DNA of 64,000 nt. It comes from JAPLJC01 sp052326585. Lineage in GTDB: Bacteria > Desulfobacterota > Desulfobaccia > Desulfobaccales > 0-14-0-80-60-11. Where the stretch lies: contig JBKQLU010000005.1 of NCBI GenBank assembly GCA_052326585.1, forward strand, positions 1 through 64,000, given 5' to 3'. Below, piece after piece: positions 42,892 through 50,328 of this stretch (its first letter is position 1; the number at the start of each line of letters is the position of its first letter). The notes below the pieces were generated by a model. The model was not told where the DNA came from. It worked only from the letters and a program-made list of their open reading frames with translations, and did not search any database. The position numbers were made by a program, and so were the translations under genes.

Positions 42892-43378
42892 TTCTGAACT
42901 TCCTGAGACGGCCCCGTTTGGTGATCTTCTCTTCCAGCTTAAGGATCGCTTCGATGATGGCCTCAGGCCGGGGCGGGCAGCCGGGAATATAGACGTCCAC
43001 CGGGATGATCAGATCGGCGCCGGGGACGATGGCATACTGGTTCGGGTAGTAGAAAGGGCCGCCGGAGATGGCGCAGTTGCCCATGGCGATCACCCACTTG
43101 GGGGCCGGCATCTGCTCATAGAGGCGCACCACGGCGGGGGCCATCTTCTTGGAGATGGTGCCGGCCACGATCATCAGGTCCGATTGCCGGGGAGAAGGGC
43201 GAAAGACCCCGGCCCCGAAGCGGTCCAGGTCGAAACGGGCCATACCCGCGGCCATCATTTCGATGGCGCAGCAGGCCAGGCCGAAGGTCAGGGGCCACAG
43301 GGAGTTGGCCCTGGCCAGGTTCAGGGCTTCTTCCAGGAGGCCCAAGCGGATTAAGGGCTCACCTGTCTTCGTTTCCAA
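42878..43378 (-). CDS. nuoB: NADH-quinone oxidoreductase subunit B (cluster N2)
   Basis: Carries the terminal cluster N2 next to quinone (166 aa). The tandem Cys in FGLACCAIEMM, the Cys in MGNCAISGGPF and in YIPGCPPRPEAI are the four ligands. It overlaps nuoA by 28 bp and nuoC by 14 bp. Confidence 0.97.
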   Translation of the reverse strand: METKTGEPLIRLGLLEEALNLARANSLWPLTFGLACCAIEMMAAGMARFDLDRFGAGVFRPSPRQSDLMIVAGTISKKMAPAVVRLYEQMPAPKWVIAMGNCAISGGPFYYPNQYAIVPGADLIIPVDVYIPGCPPRPEAIIEAILKLEEKITKRGRLRKFRNVNG

Positions 43379-43743
43379 TTGAAAACTCCTCTGCGCCAGG
43401 CATAGACCAGGACCAGGGACAGAATAGCGATGAAGATGGTAACCTCCACGAAGTCGAGCCAGGCGTAGCCCTTGCCGTAGGCCAGCAAGACCGGGAAGAG
43501 GAAGAGCACGTCCACGTCAAAGGCCAGGAAGAGCAGGGCGAACAGATAATAGATGACCGCTACCTGAATCCAGGCGCTGCCGATGACCGGCATACCGCAC
43601 TCATAGATCTCGTCACGGGCGGCGCCGTAACTCCGGGGGGCGATCAGGTGGGCCAGGACGATGGGGCCCAGGGCGAAGAGGGCGGCCCCCGCCAGGAAGA
43701 CCAGGACGAAGGAGAAATCGCTCAAGGCCGGCGGTATTTCCAA
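43351..43743 (-). CDS. nuoA: NADH-quinone oxidoreductase subunit A
   Basis: Three-helix membrane subunit (130 aa). YECGMPVIGSAWIQVAVIYYLFALLFLAFDVD contains the conserved Cys loop and TM2/TM3 Glu/Asp region. The start is TTG at 43743 (MEIPPALSDFS), supported by AAGGAG 6 bases upstream. An open frame extends up to 43809 but would overlap a strong promoter, so that extension is rejected. Confidence 0.93.
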   Translation of the reverse strand: MEIPPALSDFSFVLVFLAGAALFALGPIVLAHLIAPRSYGAARDEIYECGMPVIGSAWIQVAVIYYLFALLFLAFDVDVLFLFPVLLAYGKGYAWLDFVEVTIFIAILSLVLVYAWRRGVFNWKRRQVSP

Positions 43744-43779
43744 GGCCAACTCCTTGTAATTTTTGGTACAACCCTGACA

Positions 43780-43809
43780 TTTATATCCCAGATGAAAAAT
43801 CGTAGTCAA
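43780..43809 (-). promoter_or_regulatory. Sigma-70 promoter of the nuo operon
   Basis: Minus strand TTGACT (43804-43809) and TATAAA (43780-43785) are separated by 18 bases (17 if ATATAA is taken). The predicted start lies about 25-30 bp upstream of the nuoA ribosome binding site, giving a short leader. The region 43810-43929 upstream shows nothing else recognisable. Confidence 0.78.
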
Positions 43810-43929
43810 GGAGTTTGTGAGCGCACCGGCCGATTTATTCTTGGGGCGGACTCTGGTGATAAATTTCAGGCCACGGTAGGGATTGGCAGTTAAGCGCGGG
43901 GGTTCTGGCGGTGGCGCTCATGGGGGGTG

Positions 43930-43953
43930 AAGAAGAAAAGCCTTCCTGAAGGC
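43930..43953 (-). terminator. Intrinsic terminator downstream of kup
   Basis: On the minus strand GCCTT and AAGGC (43949-43953 with 43940-43944) pair around a 4-base loop and are followed by TTTTCTTCTT. It is about 85 bp past the kup stop and separates kup from the nuo promoter. Confidence 0.7.
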
Positions 43954-44037
43954 CTATCAAATACCAACCTATGAACCCTTTTTTTATCTCAGCGATGACT
44001 TAACCAAAAGGTAATGGACCCATTTGCAATCTTGCCC

Positions 44038-45906
44038 TCAAAACTCCATCTGCACGCCAATTTCCAAGACCTTGGCTGGAGGGATATTTAAATAGGTTGA
44101 CCGGCTCACCGCATTACGGAGCATAAAGGTGAAAAGAAACCTTTGCCACTTGGTCATGCTTTTTTTGCGGGCCGGGACGAGGTTGATGCGGCCCAGGTAA
44201 TAAGTCACATTGTCCAGGTCGATATTGAGGCCCTGTCTGCGGGCTTTTATCAGTATTTCAGGGACATCCGGCGTTTCCATAAAGCCGCTATGGCTGGTAA
44301 CCCGGTAGACACCGTGCCCCAGCGCGTGGGTTTCCACCCGTTTATTTTCCTCAACTTCAGGGACATCAGCGGTGAGGACGGATAAGATTAACAGGGTTTC
44401 GGGCAAGGCGCTGGTCTGGGTAAGATAGCGCATCAACATGGGAGGCACTTCTTTGTGGAAGGTGGAGAGAAAAACCCCGGTCCCGGGCAGGCGCACCGGT
44501 TTTTCCGCCGCGATTTTTTCAATAAACTTGTCCCTGGTGATGGTCATGGTCATCACCTTCAAGGCCAGGGTTTTCCAGCCGTCCCACCAGGTGACCATGA
44601 GAAACATGATGATCAGGGCCATGCCCATGGGGAACCAGCCCCCCGAGAAAAATTTACCCAGGCAGGCGCTGAAATAGGTCAGGTCCATAGTCCAAAACAA
44701 GAGGCAGAGGGGCAGGGCCTTAACCAGGCGCCACCGCCAAATCCGCGTAGTGATGAAATAAAACACCACCGAGGTTATGAACATGGTGCCCGTCACCGCT
44801 ATGCCGTAAGCCGCGGCCAAATTTTCGGACTCCTTAAAGTAAAGAGCCAACAGAATGGCGGCCAGCATCATCAGCACGTTCACATCCGGGGCATACACCT
44901 GGCCGGCGGCCATTTTGGAAGTGTGCAGGACCCGCATTCCTGGGAGGAAACCCAACTGCATGGCCTGCCGGGTTAAGGAAAAAACGCCGGAAATAATCGC
45001 CTGAGAGGCAATAATGGTGGCCAGTGTAGCCAGGGCTACCATGGGATAAACGAGAACCTGGGGAACCAAATGATAAAAAGAGTCGGCGGCGCTTTGAGGA
45101 TCGGCCAGAATGAGGGCTCCCTGCCCGAAATAATTGCAGAGCAGGGCCGGCAGCGCCAAGAAATACCAGGAAATGCGGATGGCTTTGATTCCGAAATGCC
45201 CCAGATCCGCATAGAGGGCTTCGCATCCGGTAATGCAAAGCACCACGAGGCCGAGGATGAAAAATCCATGCAGGCCATTATGGAGAAAAAATTGGAGCGC
45301 CTTCAGGGGACTGACCGCGGCTAAGATGCCAGGTTGGGTCGCAATGGCCCTGAGGCCCAGCCAGGCGAGGACCACAAACCAGAGAATCATCACGGGCCCG
45401 AACCATTTGCCGATGCGGCCGGTTCCATGGCTTTGGGCCCAGAAAAGGAGCACCAAGACCACACAGGTTAAGGGCAGGACCAGGGGTTTGGCCTGGGTGG
45501 CAGCCACTTCCAGGCCCTCCAGGGCGGATAAGACGGAAATGACCGGGGTGATAAGTCCATCGCCATAGAGCAGGGCCGCACCGAAGAGCCCGCCCAGGAC
45601 CAATCCCCGGCTAAGGTTAGGCCCCAAGTTCTTGTGGAGCAGGGCCAGCATGGCAAAGACGCCGCCTTCCCCGTCATCGTCGGCGCGCATGATGAACCAG
45701 AAATACTTGATGCTCACCACTAGCATGAGCGACCAAAAAATCAGGGACACGAGCCCCAGGACATTTTGAGGCGTGGGGGCCAGGGCGGACTGGCCGGTAA
45801 AACAGACCTTAACCGCGTAAAGGGGGCTGGTGCCGATGTCGCCAAAGACGACCCCCAAGGCGCCGATGACCAGGATATGCGTCTTTTCTGTGAGCTTATG
45901 GCCCAT
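44038..45906 (-). CDS. kup: KUP-family low-affinity K+ uptake transporter
   Basis: Proton-coupled potassium importer of the inner membrane (622 aa). ALGVVFGDIGTSPLYAVK starts the first of about 12 helices; DDDGEGGVFAMLALL, LYGDGLITPVISVLSALEG and the C-terminal cytoplasmic domain (about 440-622, GTGVFLSTFHKEVPP) are typical. ATG 45906 (MGHKLTEKTH) begins the family sequence; an open frame extends another 66 codons upstream into the preceding gene and is rejected. It lies 49 bp after the cytidylate-kinase-like gene. Confidence 0.95.
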   Translation of the reverse strand: MGHKLTEKTHILVIGALGVVFGDIGTSPLYAVKVCFTGQSALAPTPQNVLGLVSLIFWSLMLVVSIKYFWFIMRADDDGEGGVFAMLALLHKNLGPNLSRGLVLGGLFGAALLYGDGLITPVISVLSALEGLEVAATQAKPLVLPLTCVVLVLLFWAQSHGTGRIGKWFGPVMILWFVVLAWLGLRAIATQPGILAAVSPLKALQFFLHNGLHGFFILGLVVLCITGCEALYADLGHFGIKAIRISWYFLALPALLCNYFGQGALILADPQSAADSFYHLVPQVLVYPMVALATLATIIASQAIISGVFSLTRQAMQLGFLPGMRVLHTSKMAAGQVYAPDVNVLMMLAAILLALYFKESENLAAAYGIAVTGTMFITSVVFYFITTRIWRWRLVKALPLCLLFWTMDLTYFSACLGKFFSGGWFPMGMALIIMFLMVTWWDGWKTLALKVMTMTITRDKFIEKIAAEKPVRLPGTGVFLSTFHKEVPPMLMRYLTQTSALPETLLILSVLTADVPEVEENKRVETHALGHGVYRVTSHSGFMETPDVPEILIKARRQGLNIDLDNVTYYLGRINLVPARKKSMTKWQRFLFTFMLRNAVSRSTYLNIPPAKVLEIGVQMEF

Positions 45907-45955
45907 ATTGCCCCGAATTTTTGCGTTGCGCCGCCAGGGCCTCGATCTGCGGCCG

Positions 45956-46618
45956 TTATTGCTTTTGCTCAGTCCCCTCCCACCACACCGGGGCCGCTTC
46001 CAGACGGGCCGCCTCCACCAAGCTATTGATGGCCTCCTGGGATTCTGGCGTAGTTTGAAAACCCGGCAATTGCACCACCTGGCAGAGGAAATTGACCGCT
46101 TCATCCACCGTGATGGCCTTCAGATGGATGACCAGGTCATAAAGGGTGGCGTCCCACCAATCGGCGCCGTATAAATGGAGGGCCCATTTGCGCCTCTCCT
46201 CGTCATCCTTCATGATGATCTCCCGGGCTTTGGCGGCGGAAATGCCCTCCCGCTTCACCTCATCCGCCACCCGAGTTTCCATGTCGGCCACGATGCGTAC
46301 CTTGAGAACGTGAGGTATATCCTGCAGGAAGAAATGCCCAAATAAGCCATGGTACACCACGTTGTCTTTTTGCACGTGTTTCAATAGTGCGGCGCGGATA
46401 TAGGCCACGTATTTTTCTTTTTGCCGCGTGAGCCGGTTCAGGATCGAGGGAGAGTCCTGAATGGCCCGGATCAGCTTAATCTCCGGGATATTGAATTCTG
46501 CGGAGGCCTCCAGAAGAACCTCCCGGGAAATGCACTCATACCCTAAGTTTTTAGCCAATATCTCGGCTACTTCTTTGCCACGGAAGTAGGAGCCCCTGGA
46601 AATAGTGATGATGGACAT
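45956..46618 (-). CDS. Cytidylate-kinase-like family protein
   Basis: A 220-aa P-loop protein of the cytidylate-kinase-like family. ITISRGSYFRGKEVAEILA (about 4-22) is the modified Walker A, followed by LGYECISREVLLEA and HVLKVRIVADMETR (about 105). True Cmk proteins differ in length and motif, so CMP kinase activity is doubtful; the family's substrate is unsettled. It is directly upstream of kup (49 bp), suggesting a shared transcript and a possible link to K+ uptake. The start is ATG 46618 after AAAGGAAGAGA. Confidence 0.82.
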   Translation of the reverse strand: MSIITISRGSYFRGKEVAEILAKNLGYECISREVLLEASAEFNIPEIKLIRAIQDSPSILNRLTRQKEKYVAYIRAALLKHVQKDNVVYHGLFGHFFLQDIPHVLKVRIVADMETRVADEVKREGISAAKAREIIMKDDEERRKWALHLYGADWWDATLYDLVIHLKAITVDEAVNFLCQVVQLPGFQTTPESQEAINSLVEAARLEAAPVWWEGTEQKQ

Positions 46619-47034
46619 CTTCTCTTCCTTTCTGTCCGTTCGCGGGTGCTTTGCTCCGGGTCCAGGAACGGCTGGAATAATGGTCGAAGGTTATGGAAGT
46701 CACGCCGTAGACAAAAAAACTGAGGCTAACCAGTGCCCCAGGTTATCATAGTCGTTAAACTTTTCAAGAATTCCTTTGTCCCTTTTTCCAGTTGCGGAAG
46801 AGCATTTGGCCCATCGCCATCTTCGTGCTCTATTGAACCAGGTTCCGGGAACCGGGGAAACGGGGGGGGGGCATCGGGGCTGGGGTTGGGGCACTTGGGT
46901 AAGGGCGCGGCCTAGCGGCACAGGCCTCCGGCCGGCGGGGTGGCCCAGGGGCGGGGAACCCCGCCCCCGGAATCTTTGCCGGACACTGCTGCCATCGAGC
47001 GCCTTTCCGGGTTCTCTAGTCTCCGAGGGAAATC
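46619..47034. other. 416-bp noncoding gap
   Basis: No gene supported. It contains a run of nine or more G at about 46862-46870 and a GGGGCGGGG/CCCCGCCCC hairpin at about 46949-46968 with a 2-base loop. This gap must hold the promoter of the minus-strand cytidylate-kinase-like/kup pair, but no convincing boxes were found. Confidence 0.4.
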
Positions 47035-47541
47035 TTATAATTTCTTAGAGCAGGCCCGTATGAAAGCCGGGAGATCGGCGGGGCTGCGGCTGGAAATCAG
47101 ATTGCCGTCCTCCACGACTTCCTGGTCAATAAATTCCGCCCCGGCATTTTTGATATCCTGGATCAGGGATTTCCAACCGGTAATCTTGCGGCCTTTGAGC
47201 ACCCGGGCGGTGATGAGAAGTTGCGGGGCGTGGCAGATCAGGCAAACCGGTTTGCCGCTTTCTACGAACTCTTTGACAAACCGCACCACGTGGTCATCGA
47301 CCCGCAATTGATCCGGCGAATAACCGCCCGGAATCAAGAGGGCGTCGAAGTCGCCAACCTTGACCTCCTGGGCGGTTTTATCGACCTTAACCGGCGTGCC
47401 TTCCTTCTTGCCCTTTACGGTGACCCCACTCTTTAAACCGACATGAATCAGTTCGTGGCCGGCCTTCTTAAAGGCTGCTGCCGGCTGGGAATATTCCGAA
47501 TCTTCGAACATGTCGGTGATCACGACCGCTACTTTACTCAT
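47035..47541 (-). CDS. DJ-1/PfpI family protein
   Basis: A 168-aa protein of the DJ-1/PfpI superfamily (type 1 glutamine-amidotransferase-like fold), members of which act as glyoxalase III/deglycase or protease. The nucleophile elbow is CLICHAPQLL (Cys about 104, His next to it); EDSEYSQP near the N terminus supplies the conserved Glu. ATG 47541 follows AAAGGAG. It sits 48 bp after an aldo/keto reductase gene on the same strand, consistent with carbonyl-stress detoxification. Confidence 0.9.
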   Translation of the reverse strand: MSKVAVVITDMFEDSEYSQPAAAFKKAGHELIHVGLKSGVTVKGKKEGTPVKVDKTAQEVKVGDFDALLIPGGYSPDQLRVDDHVVRFVKEFVESGKPVCLICHAPQLLITARVLKGRKITGWKSLIQDIKNAGAEFIDQEVVEDGNLISSRSPADLPAFIRACSKKL

Positions 47542-47589
47542 GGCGTCTCGCTCCTTTGAGGTGGAGTGCATCCCCGGCTGGCGCGGCGC

Positions 47590-48597
47590 TTAACCCAGCC
47601 ATTGGGGGTTGTGAGCCGTACTGTCGAAATGATCCGAGGTCTTGTAGAGTTCAAACTTGCCCCGCGCCGCGGCCTTGGCAGTCTTGGCCAACAGGGCCGC
47701 GACCTCTTGGGCGCTTAGGGGCCGGAAGGTGCGGGCCGCAGTCAGGGCCTGCTGCAAAATGGGCATGGAGTCACAGCCGGTAATCACCACGGCAACCGGC
47801 AGATTCATGTCATAGTGCAGGCATTCCATGGGGGTCACGGTGTTGCTCTCGAGCAGGAAGTGGTCACCCATGGATTTTATCGCCAGGGGCCCGATGCCGT
47901 TCTGGAGGAGCACGGGCAGAACCTGTTTTTGGAAGCTGTCATAGTGTGCGTCCATGAGATTCAAGGGCATTTGCACGGTGGCCGGGGTGAAGTTGTGAGC
48001 GAAGCAGAGTTCCAGCATCTTCAGGTGGATGGCCGGGCTCTTGTGCCCGGTGAAGCCGATATAGCGGATTTTTCCGGCTTTTTGCGCCGCGACCATGGCC
48101 CCGTACGCCCCATGGGGGCCAAAGATGCGCTCCGGGTCGGACATGCGAATCAATTCATGGAACTGCAGCAGGTCGATGGTATCGGTTTGCAGGCGCTTAA
48201 GGGACTCATCGAGCTGTTTGGCGGCTTCCGCCGCGGTGCGCCCATCGATTTTGGTCATGAGGAAAACCTTTTGGCGGTAGCCGTCCCGCAGGGCCTTGCC
48301 CATGCGGATTTCGCTTCGGCCGCCATTATAATCCCAGGAATTGTCCATGAAGTTGATGCCCTTGTCGATGGCGGCGCGGACGATGCGGATGCTCTCCGGC
48401 TCATCCGGCCGGCCGAGGTGAAAACCGCCCAGACCAACAATGGAGACCTTCTCACCCGTGCTGCCCAACGAGCGATAGGGGATCTGGCCGCCTCCCTGGT
48501 CTGCCCGGGCCTGGGATACCATCCCGGGAAACCGGGTCACCGCGGTTATGGTCGCGCCCAGGGTCGCCAATCTATTGATAAACTGCCGCCGGTCCAT
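47590..48597 (-). CDS. Aldo/keto reductase with Tat signal
   Basis: A 335-aa NADPH-dependent aldo/keto reductase. MDRRQFINRLATLGATITAV is a twin-arginine (RRxFI) signal, so the enzyme is probably exported folded with cofactor. The barrel follows: IVGLGGFHLG, FMDNSWDYNGGRSE (Asp/Tyr), MTKIDGRT (Lys), LLQFHEL (His) and IRYIGFTGHKSP. ATG 48597 is supported by GGAGAA; an open frame upstream adds 37 non-family residues and is rejected. Probably co-transcribed with the PfpI gene downstream. Confidence 0.9.
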   Translation of the reverse strand: MDRRQFINRLATLGATITAVTRFPGMVSQARADQGGGQIPYRSLGSTGEKVSIVGLGGFHLGRPDEPESIRIVRAAIDKGINFMDNSWDYNGGRSEIRMGKALRDGYRQKVFLMTKIDGRTAAEAAKQLDESLKRLQTDTIDLLQFHELIRMSDPERIFGPHGAYGAMVAAQKAGKIRYIGFTGHKSPAIHLKMLELCFAHNFTPATVQMPLNLMDAHYDSFQKQVLPVLLQNGIGPLAIKSMGDHFLLESNTVTPMECLHYDMNLPVAVVITGCDSMPILQQALTAARTFRPLSAQEVAALLAKTAKAAARGKFELYKTSDHFDSTAHNPQWLG

Positions 48598-48822
48598 TTC
48601 TCCGTCCTTTCCAAAGGGGATTTGGGGCAGTCGCGCCGCAGGCGAGGAGAACGAAAAACCAATAGGAGAGCGCGCCGGAAATACGCCTTTCTTTATAAAA
48701 TTATACATTTTTCTCCTTTGTCAAGGAGAGGATGGCTAATGGGCCGGCTCTTTAACAGATCGCCTCGAAAATAAGAAACCTGCGGCAACGGTACCCAAGA
48801 GCAAAACTACCTAGTAAAATAG

Positions 48823-49029
48823 TATATATATAATGATGGGAAAGCTGATCAGCGGTGGGTGCGCAGTAGACAGCCGGCGCCTGGGGTGGTCCAGGGGAGA
48901 ATTAAGGGCGGTGACTGCGACGGCCTGGCGCTGGTGATCAAGGGCGGTGCGTTTGGCGAAGGCGACACTCTAATGCGGCTATATGCCGCCTTGACTGGGA
49001 AGGTGTTTGTCCATGAGCGCTCCTCTTAA
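48823..49029 (+). pseudogene. 3' remnant of a DUF1537-type acid-sugar kinase
   Basis: One frame, open from 48823 (after a TAG at 48820-48822) to a TAA at 49027-49029, encodes APGVVQGRIKGG followed by GLALVIKGGAFGEGDTL, which matches the C-terminal nucleotide-binding part of DUF1537 four-carbon acid-sugar kinases (PGVPxGxL...GLPxxxKxGxFG). No start or N-terminal two thirds exist; the sequence upstream is A/T rich and unrelated. An alternative frame just before it reads KLISGG, like the GGDT motif of the family, hinting at an internal deletion. It ends 17 bp inside pdxA, as an intact operon partner would. Confidence 0.7.
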
Positions 49030-50062
49030 GAAGCCCCTCCTGGGAATCTCCATGGGAGACCCGGGCGGCATCGGTCCGGAAATCTGTGCCAAGGCGCTGA
49101 ACGATCCCGCCATCTACCGCATCTGCCGCCCCCTGGTGGTGGGCGACGGCGGCGTCATGGCCGATGCGATCCGGTTCTGCCGTTTGCCGGTCTCGATCCA
49201 CCCCTGTGAGCAACCGGAGGCGGGCCGATACAGCTTCGGCAGCATCGATGTGCTGGACCTAAAAAACCTGGCCGCGGGCCACCTGCGCCATAAGCAGGTG
49301 ACCGCGGCGCAGGGCCGGGCCGCCTTTGCATACGTGGCCAAGGTGATCGAACTGGCCATGGCCGGCCGGATCGATGCCACGGTTACCGCCCCGATCAACA
49401 AGGCAGCCATCAACGCCGCCGGGTATCACTATGCCGGGCACACCGAGATCTACGCCCGGTTCACCGGCGCCCGCGATTATGCCATGATGCTGGTAGAGGG
49501 GAAATTCCGCGTGGCACACGTCTCCACCCACGTGGCGCTGCGGCAGGCCTGCGATCTGGTCAGGAAGGCCCGCATCGGCAATGTAATCGAGCTGGCCCAG
49601 GGCATCCTGGTGCAAATGGGGATGGCCTCCCCGCGCCTTGCCGTTGCCGGTCTGAACCCGCACTGCGGCGAGGGCGGCCTCTTCGGTACGGAGGACGACC
49701 AGGAAATCGCCCCGGCGGTGGCCGCGGCCAGGGCAGCCGGAATCGACGCCGAAGGTCCGCTGCCGGCGGATACGGTCTTCTCCAAGATGCTGGGTGGCGG
49801 GTACGATTTGGTGGTGGTGATGTACCACGATCAGGGGCACATCCCGGGAAAGCTCCTGGGGTTCAAATACGACGGCAAAACCGATACCTGGGTGAGTATG
49901 GCCGGAGTCAACGTGACCCTGGGACTGCCCATAGTCCGCACCTCGGTGGACCATGGCACGGCCTTTGATAAAGCGGGTGAAGGACGCGCCAATCCCCAAT
50001 CCATGCTCGAGGCCATTCGCCTGGCAGCCCGGCTGGCCGCGGGCGGCGGCGCCGGTTCCTGA
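49013..50062 (+). CDS. pdxA2: PdxA2-type 4-phospho-tetronate dehydrogenase
   Basis: A 349-aa metal- and NAD-dependent dehydrogenase/decarboxylase of the PdxA family. ISMGDPGGIGPEICAKAL, TAPINKAAINAAG and the metal His residues in AGHTEIYA and in YHDQGHIPGKLLGF are visible. The HDQGHI..K.LGF form and VNVTLGLPIVRTSVDHGTAFD resemble PdxA2 (oxidising 4-phospho-D-threonate or -erythronate) more than the B6 enzyme, which has HDQGLPVLK. The upstream DUF1537 kinase remnant supports this. The B6 role remains possible. It starts at ATG 49013 after GGGAAGGTG. Confidence 0.88.
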   Translation: MSAPLKKPLLGISMGDPGGIGPEICAKALNDPAIYRICRPLVVGDGGVMADAIRFCRLPVSIHPCEQPEAGRYSFGSIDVLDLKNLAAGHLRHKQVTAAQGRAAFAYVAKVIELAMAGRIDATVTAPINKAAINAAGYHYAGHTEIYARFTGARDYAMMLVEGKFRVAHVSTHVALRQACDLVRKARIGNVIELAQGILVQMGMASPRLAVAGLNPHCGEGGLFGTEDDQEIAPAVAAARAAGIDAEGPLPADTVFSKMLGGGYDLVVVMYHDQGHIPGKLLGFKYDGKTDTWVSMAGVNVTLGLPIVRTSVDHGTAFDKAGEGRANPQSMLEAIRLAARLAAGGGAGS

Positions 50063-50100
50063 GCGGCGCTCAGAATGGCAAAGTCTCGCCCATTTTTGCC

Positions 50101-50187
50101 ACCCCCACCCTAACCCTCCCCCATCCAGGGGGAGGGAAAAAGGTACACCCCCACTCCCCTGGTGGGAGGGGGTTAGGGGGCGGGGGT
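50101..50187. repeat. Large C/G inverted repeat between convergent genes
   Basis: ACCCCCACCCTAACCCTCCC at the left is largely complementary to GGGAGGGGGTTAGGGGGCGG at the right, with a second inner CCCTCCCCC/GGGGGAGGG hairpin. It is a long form of the hairpins at 22607 and 30402. Placed between the convergent pdxA2 and dmlA genes, it may also end transcription from both sides. A separate GGCGGCC/GGCCGCC hairpin lies at 50217-50233. Confidence 0.65.
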
Positions 50188-50328
50188 AAAGAAACGCTTT
50201 GGCTTTCTAGGAGTCAGGCGGCCACAGGCCGCCCTATAAAATCCAAAAATATTAGATTCTTCCTTAGCGTCCCGGAGGCAACTGCGCCGGCAGGCAGGGA
50301 AGAGATATCCCCGCGGGGTGCGAGCTTC

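Noticed and set aside
43744..43809. N-terminal extension of nuoA with a CxxC motif
   Set aside because: It overlaps the -35/-10 promoter elements and precedes a good ribosome binding site with TTG start.
46862..46872. Run of G residues as a phase-variation tract
   Set aside because: It lies in a gene-free gap about 160 bp from the nearest gene and not between promoter boxes I can see.
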